64,000 bases of DNA from assembly GCA_012295275.1 (NCBI GenBank), contig CM022672.1, forward strand, positions 22,778,476-22,842,475. Direction: 5' to 3'. Position numbers and translations under genes: made by a program. This document shows positions 51,301-63,314 of this stretch, in pieces. Below the pieces are notes generated by a model that was given only the letters and a program-made list of their open reading frames with translations, searched no databases and had not been told where the DNA came from. The stretch's first letter is position 1. The number at the start of each line of letters is the position of its first letter. The stretch comes from Chrysomallon squamiferum. Lineage: Eukaryota > Mollusca > Gastropoda > Neomphalida > Peltospiridae.

Positions 51301-54300
51301 CTGTTGTTGTTATCTTTTAAATAACTACTTTCAGTTTGCTAGTATGTACCTAATGGCTATATTTTTTTTTTTTTTTTTGTCAATTAATTTTTGCTAATAA
51401 ATTATTTAGTAACATAATACTGATGATAACGAAAAAAAGTTTCATAATTTCTAATATCATTTTTAATGAATGTATGCATTTTAATTCTTTTTCTTCTTGA
51501 TAAAGACAAATTACACAGGGTCTGATATATAATGGCGAAGCTACAAATGAAGGCACAGAATCTGACTTGCTGGGTTGCTGAATGTACATAGAGATTTAAC
51601 TCTAATCACTTGAATGGCAAACCCTAGATCTGGATCTACAAAACAAACTGTATGACTTACCAACCAAACTACGTGCTTTTGGGCCTATCCACATGTTGGG
51701 AACGATCCATCGGTGGGCTGACTCTACTCCAAGATATGTTTTGATGCCTTCATGAAACTCCAGAACAGGTTGAACTCCTACTCTATTGAAACCATACAAT
51801 GAGCAGAGCAGGGAAATAGACATTACCTGAAACTGAAATTAATAAGAGTACACAATTTAAAACAATGTGAGCAGAGAAGGAAGATAGTCATACTTAAAAC
51901 TGAAATGAGTAAAAGTACCAAATTAAATAATAATGTTAGCAAAGTACCAAATTAAATAATAACGTTAGCACTGAAGGAATATGGATATGCTCAAAACCAT
52001 GCTCATCAAACAAATATTTAGAGCCAATATTCAACGTAATTTTTAACAGTATCATATCAGCATAAGTCATAATGTATGGTCTATATTAATTTATTAAGTT
52101 AGTAACATAAGTTCAAACTCTGAATCATTGACGAAACTATTTAAATCAAAAGAATTGTTGTTAATAACATACTGGTTGTATAAAAAGAAACAACAAGATA
52201 TAATTATTATTTGTGAATATCTTAATGTCAAATGCACGAACAGTGTCATAATAATATTAAATTTGGAATAAACAGTACATAACTTTTTTTATGGAACTGC
52301 TGGATTTCAATATGTGCAGATTATATTTGAAGATGTAAATCAAAATTATCTCCTTATTTACATAAGTGAAATTATTTACTAGACTCAAATCTGAAAAACA
52401 GAATGTATGTGCTGATTTTTCTTTTTCATGACATGAACTACATGTACAGCAGTATTAGAAGAAAAAGCAATTTAAGTTAAATTATGACAAACATTATTTG
52501 TATTGTTTCCAAAATGGAAAACAGAATTACCAGTATAATTATATATGTGAAAAGAGGTAAGAAATTGCCAAATGTGGTCAATTTTACTCGGATATCCAAC
52601 ATACTATGCTTGCTATGTTGTGAAATGTCTCTCCTTAATGACTTCCATTTCTCTCTAGCTTTGCCTTTTGGTTTGCTGTAATATGCTTGAAAAATATATT
52701 AAACAAAATTAAAATATATTGTTCCTTCTCTTATTTAAAAAAAGGATATATTACATACAGCAATCATAAACAACAAAACAAATATGATTCAAGTAAAATT
52801 TATTGCAGATAAAAGATTTATGCCTAACTTTCCATTCAAATTTCAAATGTCTCAATCTGAGTACTAAATACAAATGTTACAAACTTAAATCAGCTTACCT
52901 TTTGCAGCCTCATATACTTCATCAACTATATCAATTTTCCACAGATAGTCACTAACAACTTGTTGCCTGATAATCTGGAGTTTGCTTAACTGCACAGCTT
53001 TCTCTACCTGTATTTGATTAATAATTTAAATTAAAAAATAAAACAGGAAATACAGAATAAGATGTTATTAATTAAGGATTACACATGGATTTTCATATAA
53101 ATAAGGTAACGTTTCTTTAATTCAAAAGTTTCAGATGTATTTTTTGGGGGAAACCATGAATGAGTTGTTGTTTTTTAATATTATTATAATTTTGTTTGGA
53201 ATTTTTTTTTTTTTTTTTTTACTGAATTAAGAACAATTATTGCTTCAGTTAGACAGCTCAGTGTTATTGATTTTTGACCACTGCACAATAGGTGTGCTGT
53301 AGGCGTGCTGCTTGAATTTTGAGAAATGAAAAGTTACAAAATAAAATATAGATTAAATTTTGAAGTTGGTGACACTTTCAGTTTCTAGGTATTAAAAACA
53401 GTTTTCACTCACTGCAGAAAAGAGTTTGTAATGTTTTAAGGCTTCCTCTCCAGTTAGCTGCACATCTCCTTCAACAAATTCTACATTCTGAAATGCATCA
53501 GTATGACTGTTCACTTCTCTAAATATTTATCAGCTTTACCTTTCTACCATTCCATTCCTCCCCCAACAAAATGAAATAAGAATAAGAAAAAAATTAATGA
53601 TTGTTTAAGATAATACACCAGATTCTAACAATAAACAAATATTCCCATGTAAAAAAACAAAAAAAACTTATAATTCGTCAAAAGTAATTTTTACTTTGAC
53701 CAAACATGAATATTTTATTTTTTTATGCAGTTTGCAAACTGACACAAACTAAATGCACCTACCAGAAAACTAGCATTCTCTGAATTAGACCTATTAATCA
53801 TGCCATAGTCACTACTTGTTTGTGGTTCTGTAGTGCTTTCATCTGTTGTAATTTCAGCTGAATGTTCTTGATTGTTTCTTGGACTTGCTACAGCATTATT
53901 GTTGATATTTGTTTCCAATGCTTGATTGTTGATATTCTGCTGTAAAGACTGACTGTTCATTTCTGTCTCCGAAGTAATGTTGTTGCTACCTACTTCAAAG
54001 TCCACAGGATGTACTCTGTTTGGCTTACAAAACATGGCTGAATTGTTTTCGTTGCAATGTTCTTGTTTAAGGCAACTTGTAGAAGGATGTTCTGTGGTAG
54101 GCACAGACTTTTGTTCACCATCTGAAAGCAGTACATGATAATTTTGTGATGTATCAGTTTGTTCGGATTGAGCACTTTCCAAAGCTGGTTGATGACTATG
54201 ATCAACATCTTCAAGACTGCTGCAAGAGAGTAGTGGTGTCAGAACAGTATGTTCTTCAGGGTTTAGATTATCCTGAGCACTTTCAAATTCATTCTGGCTG

Positions 54301-56083
54301 ATCCATTTCACACAGTGAGTGTCATCACTCTCATCAAAACCAATGAATTTGCCAGGATCATAGGTACATTCATGGGACACAGAAGCCATATTACGAAGAC
54401 TTGCAGATTCTTTTTCAATCTTTGTAATGTTTTCTTTGCTCAGAATGTGACTTGACTGCACAAATTCATCAATACTCACTGTGTGGCAGTTCTTTGCTAA
54501 AGCATGTCGGCTCTGAATTGTACCACTTGAGAAAGCTCTAGCTGTTTGAGAACATCTCAATCTTATTGATGACTGAAACGAAGGTCTTTCCATAAATACA
54601 GAAGAGCCTGTTTCCATGTCCCCTTTTGCAGATGTATTAGCCATTGGAGAAGAACCTTTACTTTCAAAGAGATTCTGGTGTTTTGTTTTGCTGAATCTAT
54701 TTAAAGGTGTTGTATCAGTTACATTTTTAGAAAATTTTCTCAAAACCCCAGGAAAACTCCATGTTGACATGACAAAAGGCAAACAACGAGATTCATTAAC
54801 TACCCTATCAGGTTTGGAAATAGATGACTCTTCTATGCTACTTGATTGTATATCTTTTTTAATTCTGGCTTCACTAGGTGGTATTTTACCTACTTTAGTA
54901 TTCTGTTTCTTTTTCATAAACGATGATAAAAATGGCATATTAATTGTCTGGGAAGATGGGCCACTTTTGTTTGATACAGATGCAAATGGCAAACTGGCAG
55001 AGCTACCAATAACACCATGTGCTGAAAATTCAACTAGATCATGCATTTCAGTTTTAGTCAGTTGATCCAAGGCTAATTGTGAAAATGCTTCTTTCATCTG
55101 ACCAATAGCTTTTTCTTTCTTATGTGTTTCAGACTGCATAAAATCTGGTAATGAATTCTCAATTGATATGCCATATTGTCCTTTCTGAAATGGCAAATAT
55201 ATTTTTATATAAATGATCTCCAAAAATAATTCCACTTGTAAAACAAAAAATGTGTTTAGTGGATCTTTATGAGTAAACTGCATAATTCTTTAGAAATATT
55301 TCTCATTTTACACTAATATTTTCTAGATTTTTGCTCCCTACCTCAACTCTGTAAAGTGTAAACAAAAATAAAATGAAATAAATGTTTTATATTAAACAAT
55401 TCATTTTTATTTGGTATAGTCGTATTTCCAGTATTTTCTTTTTGCAAAAAATAAAATAAATAAATAAATAAATAATAATAATAATCATAATCATAATCAT
55501 AATCATAATCATAATCACAATAATAATAATAATATATATATATATATGTATGTATTTGTGGGAACGGGTTTTCAGTAAAATCAAAAATCACAAATCAAAC
55601 AAATTTGAAATGTTTGTTATTCCATATTATATAAAAGTCACAATTTTGCCCCTAGATAATGATTAAATAACAGATTACAATTTCATCGCTAAATATATAA
55701 ATTGCTTAGTATTACACTGAGTGTATGCAACTCAAAACAAAAAAAAAATAATAATAGTACTGTCTGCAATGATCCTACTCAATACATAATGTTCGTGTGA
55801 TTTTTATCTAAATCACTGGAACTCTAAAATAAGATTTTACGTTTTGAAATAGTGATATCTTTCTAAATTAATTTCTAAATACTGCTTTTTTACAAACTTG
55901 AAAACTAAGACTGACTGAACAGACGATATAAATTACCTGAATTTTAGTATTAAAATTTTCTTTCAGATTTTCTATATCTTCTTTATTATCCAATATACCC
56001 AAAAAGGTTTTAACTTTTCCTGCAATTCCCCAACCATTATTATTAGAATTCTCCCACTTTTGTGTTTCACTATCCCCAATCAT
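48301..56083 (-). CDS. RHBDF: Inactive rhomboid protein (iRhom)
   Basis: Ten coding exons, 5' to 3' on the minus strand: 55937-56083, 53763-55184, 53413-53487, 52899-53007, 52531-52685, 51661-51826, 50628-50795, 50094-50272, 49202-49444, 48301-48765; all in phase, 1042 aa. The first 620 residues are a polar, Ser-rich cytosolic region with little recognisable conservation. TM1 (about 625-649) spans exons 5 and 6. The Cys-rich iRhom homology loop (about 650-820) keeps NMWIGPKARSLV, LCMRDN and PCCIDLNGMCIHTS, aligned with human FWIGPSSEALI, CMRQD and PCCIGTKGRCEITS. The rhomboid core follows, ending AFLPYITFG as in human. iRhoms are ER/Golgi pseudoproteases that escort ADAM17 and EGF-family ligands. 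The catalytic His of rhomboids is Met955 and the usual iRhom GPAG is STSA (901-904), so it should be inactive. It could have been read as two genes, but exon phases join them. Confidence 0.9.
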
Positions 56084-56430
56084 TATTTTTTTAGTTTGAA
56101 ATAAATTTAAATTTTAGCGGTTCAACAATCTTTCGGATTTATTCTTTTCAGTTCGTAAATTTATCCATAATATTAGGAAGCACCAACCATAATAAAATAT
56201 TTTGCTATTTGCGAATAAATGTGTAATGTTGTTGTTGTTGTTATTGTTACAGACTTACTATATTTTATTTTGAAATGACTCTATTGAAACGGAACTGGAC
56301 ATGGTCCTACCTTACGGCTAAGCTTATGCCCATATAACCATTCTAAAGCTTATTTATGATGACTGGACATCTACCAAAAACAACAGGTATTTATATTTAA
56401 ATTAACAATTATTATATCTATCGAATTAAA

Positions 56431-56500
<70 letters not shown>

Positions 56501-57136
56501 AATATGAATATTTCCATTATTATGTGATAATTATATTAAAAAGCAGATAAAAAAAAAAAAGTAAAAGATATAAAAGTAAAAAAAGTAAAAGAAGAATCTA
56601 AGTTATAATAAATTACATTTTATAATGCCTAATTTTGTATTATATTTTAAGTTATTTTTTTAAGTTGAAACAGTTCTTTACAAATGACGATTGTACCGCG
56701 ATTTTTGGCAGAAGAAATTATCCAAGAAATTGTATTTGGGATAATATCTTCTCAGTTACAAACAATAGATTTGGATACCATCAGAACGTATATTTTGTAC
56801 AGCATAGCGGATCGTATTCAGTCATGTATATATTATGATATTCTCGAAGAAAAATAACAACTAAATAATTGAGCATGATAGATAAAATTAATTAAGTTTA
56901 ATCACAGGTCAAATTACACATTTCTGAGGCATTTTGAACCAGTTATTTGATACAGTTAACAAGCATAGACAAACAAAATCAGGCATGACAGTATTTCAGC
57001 TGTTTAATGATTTTATTGTGACTGTTCATTACATTACTTCTTTTTTTGTGTGTCATTTGAATGGATGTTATCAAATATCAACAAGACAATCAGAATTTGG
57101 AATGGCAGTCTTTACAAACTGCAATATGACTGTTAA
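56084..57136. other. Spacer between iRhom promoter and PARP 3' end
   Basis: Holds the putative iRhom promoter/5' UTR just above 56083, a CT microsatellite (56432-56495) and, at 56930-57136, diverged tandem copies of the end of the PARP gene, probably in its 3' UTR. Plus-strand open frames here are antisense or random. Confidence 0.55.
56432..56495. repeat. (CT)n microsatellite
   Basis: About 32 uninterrupted CT units. Confidence 0.97.
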
Positions 57137-57200
57137 TCACATTACAGTACATTTTTCTGGAGCCTCTTGAATGTATGTTATCAGATACTGCGGATACATG
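56935..57200 (-). repeat. Diverged tandem copies spanning the PARP stop codon
   Basis: A unit of about 105 bp occurs two to three times. TGAATGTATGTTATCAGATA (57168-57187, coding end of PARP) corresponds to TGAATGGATGTTATCAAATA (57058-57077), and ATGACTGTTAATCACATTAC to GTGACTGTTCATTACATTAC further left. A fainter third copy starts near 56940. The first copy holds the last codons of the PARP gene; the others lie after its stop. Confidence 0.65.
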
Positions 57201-59027
57201 TATGCATCATGGAAACAAACAAATATGGTGGGATTGTCAACATCATCTACTGTGCTGTCAAATCGTTGATTCTCTAGAGGTAATTTTGGTGGCTCCTTCA
57301 TTGAACGTTCACCAGTTGTAAACCTTCCTGTTAAAACACTTGTTTGAAATATATGACGGTGTCCATTGTTGTCTGGTTTGGTATATTTATTCGAGTAGCT
57401 TGAATCTTTGGCAAAATATGTTCCATCTCCATATTTGGTCCCTTTATAGGAAAAAAAGAAAAAGAAAGAAATGGAGGATTATTTTTTAAAATGAATTGGA
57501 GATGTAAACTTTGCTTTTTTTAATTAACTTTTGACATCCTGTTTTTTTTTATCTTTGTTTTGTTTTGTTATATATACCTCACTTCAGTAAATCAAGCAGA
57601 TGTACATATATGCACTAAGTAAGAAGGAGTAAATGATGACAGGATTAGAATCCTTTATCCGAGATACTTTGGATCTGAAGTATTTTGGATTTTGGAATAT
57701 AAGGAGATAGGTGGTATTTTATGAGAATAAAAGTCTAATATGAATTCCATTTTTTTATATATATACAGCTTTTACAGATAGTCAGTCTGCAGAACTTTTA
57801 TATACTACTTTGAATAGTTTTCTGCATAAAATTAAATTTGTATATTCAAAAATCCTAAAACTGTGAGATATCATTATTTCTCCTCCTCAGAAAAAGTTTT
57901 GGATTTCAGAGCTCATATTTCAGAATTTAGGATAAGGGATTCTCAACCTCTATTTATATATGTAACATGGATTTACAAGAAATGCAGCTTCACAAGTATG
58001 ATAATATGAAAGTAAATAATTTAAGAGTTTAGTTTATTATTGTATCTTAATGTAATACAAACCATTTTTCCCACAGTAGTTTCTATTGAAACCATTGATA
58101 CAGATTGATTCCACAACATTTCCATCTGTCCCATGCCAGAGAAGTTTTTCATTTTGAATTCTGGGGTTCCTCCGTATCATGGCTTTTTTTGCAGCATTGT
58201 AGATGTCATAGAGATCCATGTTCTGAATACGTTCTATCTAACAAGGGTAATGAAAAATAAAATCAGGTCTAGAATCTTAAATAAAACATCACTGAAATGC
58301 CTTTTCTTTTCAAAACTAAAACTGTCTTGCACATCTTTTTATTTTAATTGTATTACTTTTTTCTTTCTCTTTTCTTTCTCAAACAGAGCTAGATCCACAT
58401 GCAGAGAAATATCTGTATGTTTGTGTCTGTGTCTGTGAGTGTTTGTGTGTGTGAGTGTGTGTGTGTGTGTGTCCTTTTTGTCTGAATCCTTTTTGTCTCT
58501 CAAGAAAGATTATATTTATTACCAGCAACACTGTATTTGCATAATCATTTCAACTCACTTTAATAACTGTGGTGTTTTCTGGCATAGAATGCAGGAATCT
58601 TTGCTTTAATTCTTTATACTCTGAATTTTGTTCATTCAGTGAAACTTTCTCATTCATTTTGTTTTTCATTGCTTTCCAATTTGATGGATATTGTCCTTTG
58701 TAAGATTAAAAAAATTAAATATTAATAAATTATCAACAACAACAACAACACTAACAATAATAATAATAATAAATTTATCTTTAAGTTAAAAATTGACATC
58801 TACTGTTTTACTGGAGATGCATCTAGAATCATCTACTAAAATTATAAACAATAAGCAAGTTAACATCTTATTTGGAATTTGCCTTTTAGAAAAGCTTACC
58901 TAATAAACATATGTCCTGCATTTTCTAAAGGACAGTGTCTGTACATCTAGTATATATATGTATGTACACACTCACACACATACACACATGCACACACACT
59001 ACATATATACAGACACTGTCCTTTAGA

Positions 59028-59068
<41 letters not shown>

Positions 59069-60858
59069 TGAAATGAGAACTATGAGACAGACCACCAAGA
59101 GGGATTGATCTGGTAACTAATCACTTTTTGAGGAGAAGCTCTACCACCAAGTTAATCCCCCTCCCACTCCATCAGTGGGTGTACTGAGTAAGAGATTGAA
59201 ACCACAGTCTACCGTGCACATAGTGGTCTACCACTGAGCTAGATCCTGCCACAGTCTGATAAATGTCAGTTAAATAGCAAAGTTATGGTTCTGCTGCTTT
59301 GAGTATATAAAAGATGTTCTGTAAGATAAATACTCTGATTAAACAGTATTTTAAACACTGATAAATATATTTTATATGTATTTATAAACTCAATGACAAA
59401 TAAATGAAATATATTAAATTATTATTTCAAACTTACCAATTCCTGAACTTATCTGTAATGATTTTTCCTCCCAGTTGTTATGATTATGTTTTGATTCCTG
59501 CAGAAAGGCCTGAAAATATGATAATAAAAAAATGTGGTTATATTATGCTTTCTGTTAAAGTTATACCTGTGCTTGTCCAAAAAAAGCTACACACATTTTA
59601 AGACACTTTGAATATAGGTAAATAAACATCATATCCAGAAATTATTTATTTTATATGTTACATTAATCAAGTAAACTGCCTCAAGACAGTTATGACTCCA
59701 GTCCCTTTAATTCAGTGTGTCCCAAGCCTTTTCTGGTTGCAACCCAACATAAAATCTAGTCAGAGCTGGCATCCCAAAATGTGGGTACATACAGTGTTAA
59801 GTACCAGTTGTACTGGTAATATAATATTTATGTTACTAACACCCAATGAAATTTAAATAAGTTTCTTCCAAGACATCCAGGCATAATTAGGAATGACCTT
59901 GCAAACCTCAGCTGGGTCATGAAAATGGGTTTGGGAAGCATTGTTTTTATTACATACCTCTTGAACTGATTTGTTCTTTTCCTGCAGAACAAACATGACA
60001 GTTTTAACTGAAGTGTGTCTGTGGCTGTTGGCAAATCTTCTCACAGATTCAAACATACACTTGGCTACTGATCCAGGTGAATATTTCAGTTTCCCTGTTC
60101 CTAAAGCTGGAAAAGCCAAACTCCTTCTTTTCTTGCTGTCTGCTTCTGTCAGGCAGGAAGTAACAATCTTTTCCAAGTCCTAAATAATAATAAAAAATAA
60201 AAAATAAATAAAAGATAATTTAAAGATTAGTAATATTTATTATTTCTCCAAAAAGTGCTTAAGATGTCCAGCAGTCAATATTTTCATTAACATCTCCACA
60301 GTTTAAGATTTGATTCAGGAAAGAGGAGTCTAATCCATAGAACATATCTTTTGAGATAGCATATGTTGTGTTATTAAAGAATAAGTATTAAAAAATTAAA
60401 TGTAATGCCAACACACTTTTTCATGAAAACATAAACTATTACATACAATCAAAACTTTATTATAGATTAAATGTGTATTATTAAATAATCACCTTCATAT
60501 TTTCTTTTTTTGGAAGAATAACACAATACACATCCTCACACTGCAATGAACCAGTTCCTATTGTTGTGGCAATTTCGGCTGGATTGCAGCCATTAGGGTA
60601 TTTTCCATAAAGATCATCCTGCAGTTGTTTACCTCCAGCCTTGAAGAGTGCTTCGGAAGCACCTGCTCTAGAGAGATTGAGTGACTCACCAACTGAGCAG
60701 ACAATAACATCAGCCTGGAAAGAGAAAAGAAATATTAAATATAAAGACTGGGAACACCATAATAGATTTTTATTTGTTCCTCAAAACAAAGCTGAAATAT
60801 TATATAAAACACATATGTTAGTATGTTTGTAATTTAGCACTGTGTGTATGTGTGTGCA

Positions 60859-60899
<41 letters not shown>

Positions 60900-62294
60900 A
60901 ACACTAAACTGCATCATCAATAAAAAAAATGTACTAATAACCACAGAGATAGGGAAACATAACAATAGATTTTCTGTTTATGCCTTTAAATAAAGGACAG
61001 ATTTAGAATGAGATATCTGGATGTATTTTCTATATGCGTACATATGTTCATCTCAACTGTCACCATATTGTATGGGCATATACTCAGCATCATATTTCTG
61101 CATAATACAAAAAAAAAAATCATTAAATGTTAATATCTGATGTAATGGTGGTGATTATCAACAGAGTTATTACAGTAGCAGTAGCAGCATATAAACTTTA
61201 TAGAAAAATAAAGTAATAATAATAGAAATAAACTTACGATTAAATACATACCATTTGCAGAGCAATGTTTCCAACTATAATCTGACAATTTATTGAAGAT
61301 TTTCTTTTCTTTTTCCTTTTCTTTTTGGACAGTGAAGGTAATATCCGTGGTAAAATTCTTTCTGTAGAGGATTTTTCAATAAACTGTTGTCCTGAGTTAT
61401 CAACACTGGGTCGCTCTTCTGTTGGTGGGGTCAACAATTTTGGAATGTCAGGTTCAGCTTGAAACCCTTCTGCTGAGACATGAGAATTCCCATTTACATT
61501 TACTGACAGAAATGATGAATCATCTATAAACTTATCTCTTAAATTGCATCTGCACTGAACCAAAAGGAGCATCTATTTCATCCATTTCTGTATCTGGAAT
61601 GTTCAAACAGACACCTAAAGACAAAATAACTATAAATAAATTTGTAACATTACAAATGATTAAAAAAGCATAAAAGGTATGTTTTGAAATCCATTCAAAA
61701 CATCATTCACAAATTCTTGATTTTAAAAATTTGTGCTAATATGAATACATAAAAATAATTTATATATTTTTAGATGATTATATTGTTTGTTAATCATCAT
61801 GAGTCTTTGAAACAATAAAACATAACTGTAAGAATGCATGAAGGCTAACCTTTCATATCAATTGTTTTTGGGGGGTTTTCTATTATTTTTTTTTTTAACA
61901 AATTAAAATATTCATAACAGACTGAGTGTACACATTTTGCTAATGGGAAAATGGGGAGCCGATTATTTTGATTAAAGAAAGAAAAGGTCACCTTGAATGA
62001 TTGATTACCTTTGCTGAGTGGCCACGTGATATCTTTATGGCTCTCATAAAAGACCTGATATTTATTATATATATTATTATGTTATTTTATTATCATCAAT
62101 GAATGTATCTAGCATTATATAAAACAACCACAAGGAAGTAATACAGATAGTATAACTGTACTGCTGCAGGTATATTTTAGATTGTATATTACTATACCAC
62201 ATTACCTGTTTCAATATCAGTTCCATTTGGAATTGGTTCTTCATAATACATCTGAGACTGTTCAGTGAAAGTCTGGAAAATTATTAAATTTTAA

Positions 62295-62333
<39 letters not shown>

Positions 62334-63086
62334 ATGATATATAGGTGTATCTACATTTTCAAATAAAAAGAAAAAGAAAAAGAAATTTAAATATAAAAGG
62401 TAAAGAGCAATATTAATATTGTTGCTGTTGTGTCAGATATTTTGACTTCATTCCTGTAATGTTTTGTGATGTAGTACTAAAGAGCAGAAGCAGTGAAAGA
62501 AGTAGTGTAATAACATCGACTGTACTTATAGCAGTAGCAGTAGTAGTAGAAGCAGTTGTAGTAATAGTAGTAGCAACAGTAGTGCAAATAATAGTAGTAG
62601 TAGTGATAGTAACAGAACAGTATGACACTAGTAATAGTAATAGTAGTAGTAGTAGTATAATATTGGTGATCATAGTAGCAGTGATAGTAGTAGAATAGTA
62701 CAAGTAGTAGTAGTGATAGTGTAACAGTAGTAGTAAAAGATGTAATAATAGAAGTTGTAGTGATAGTAATGGAAGTAGAAGTAGAAGTTTACATTTTGCC
62801 CACTGCCATTTTTCCCTCCACACTTACATTTATTTAATCATATACATACTTCTAAAAGTAGACTGTCAAGTTTTTCAGATCCTGTGCACATTGCAAAGAT
62901 GACTGTTTTCAATGTTGGTGACAGCTCAACTGATGTCTGCATCTCTTCATAGTTCAGCACTGCTTCAAACATACACCTAGCAATAACATCTGGAGGATAC
63001 AGCTCTGCACCTATCACTGGAAAGACTATACTTTGATGATAATATTCTGCTTCATGTAGACATGCCAACATGGTACTGTTAATAGC
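57137..63086 (-). CDS. PARP14-like macrodomain mono-ADP-ribosyltransferase (5' part outside window)
   Basis: Nine exons seen, 5' to 3': 62850-63086, 62206-62272, about 61252-61523 (or to 61614), 60493-60714, 59958-60179, 59437-59509, 58559-58695, 58063-58237, 57137-57441. Order: C-terminal half of one macrodomain, where the usual GTG loop reads VIGAEL and so is degenerate; a linker with a KKKRKKKRK basic patch; a complete macrodomain (CQIIVGNIALQ, ADVIVCSVGESL, FPALGTGKLKYSPGS) closest to PARP14 macrodomain 3; then the ART domain. The ART triad reads His (LWHGTDG), Tyr (GDGTYFAKDSSYS) and Leu in YPQYLITY, the H-Y-L type known for mono-ADP-ribosylation. PARP14 relatives act in antiviral and interferon-like responses and host-virus conflict. 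The acceptor of the linker exon is uncertain. More macrodomains may lie beyond the right edge. Confidence 0.9.
57640..57951. mobile_element. pogo/Tigger-like non-autonomous DNA transposon (MITE)
   Basis: About 310 bp in the last PARP intron with imperfect terminal inverted repeats: AGAATCCTTTATCCGAGAT (57647-57665) pairs with the reverse complement of GGATAAGGGATTCT (57930-57943). Both ends also hold TTTTGGATTT-type subterminal repeats. The wording (GAATCCCTTATCC, TTTTGGATTTTGGAATAT) resembles the ends of Tigger-like elements that I remember. No transposase frame. Confidence 0.55.
58921..59030. repeat. Perfect 22-bp inverted repeat around a CA/TA microsatellite
   Basis: Bases 58921-58942 are the exact reverse complement of 59009-59030 (core CTAAAGGACAGTGTCTGT). 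The 66-base loop is made of CA and TATG repeats, and the pairing may extend weakly inward. It is directly followed by an A-run, a TA microsatellite and a SINE. Confidence 0.85.
59066..59255 (-). mobile_element. Dimeric tRNA-derived SINE
   Basis: On the minus strand it shows a box A (TAGCTCAGTGG, reverse of 59231-59241) and box B (GGTTTCAATCT, reverse of 59193-59203) at tRNA-like spacing. A second pair follows (AACTTGGTGGTAG, reverse of 59141-59153, and CCAGATCAATCCC, reverse of 59101-59113). Two tRNA-like units in tandem suggest a composite SINE. GC content is well above the intron around it. Confidence 0.65.
62292..62335. repeat. (TAAA)n microsatellite
   Basis: About eleven AAAT units just upstream (minus-strand sense) of the exon at 62206-62272. 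Confidence 0.95.
62460..62790. repeat. Degenerate TAG/GTA trinucleotide array
   Basis: About 330 bp dominated by TAG units with frequent CAG, AAG and GAT variants, in the PARP intron between exons 62206-62272 and 62850-63086. Open frames across it on both strands (Leu/Thr-rich, Val-rich) are artefacts. Confidence 0.9.
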
Positions 63087-63126
63087 CTGAAATAAATAAT
63101 ATTTATAACACACATTCATATTATAC

Positions 63127-63161
63127 ATATACATACATACATACATACATACATACATACA

Positions 63162-63212
<51 letters not shown>
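63127..63212. repeat. (CATA)n(TA)n microsatellite
   Basis: About 15 CATA units running into about 11 TA units, 40 bp upstream of the most 5' visible PARP exon. Confidence 0.95.
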
Positions 63213-63314
63213 GATGTAAAATATTTTAAAACTTTAGTGATGAGATATTTATTATTACATGGCTATCATAACCATGTAATCCTTAGTTTCACAAAATTTT
63301 AATAATAGTTGTAA

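Noticed and set aside
48301-56083. Two separate genes (a rhomboid and an unknown Ser-rich protein)
   Set aside because: All ten exons are in phase, no stop or promoter-like region lies between, and iRhoms have a long polar N-terminal region before TM1.
56635-57170. Plus-strand open frames of 67 and 78 codons
   Set aside because: The second is antisense to the PARP end and its tandem copies; the first has no support.
59085-59250. A functional tRNA gene
   Set aside because: Box A and B are present, but there is no complete cloverleaf with acceptor stem, and two tRNA-like units lie in tandem, as in a SINE.
62413-62823. Minus-strand Leu/Thr-rich open frame of 136 codons
   Set aside because: Translation of the TAG/CTA array, not a gene.
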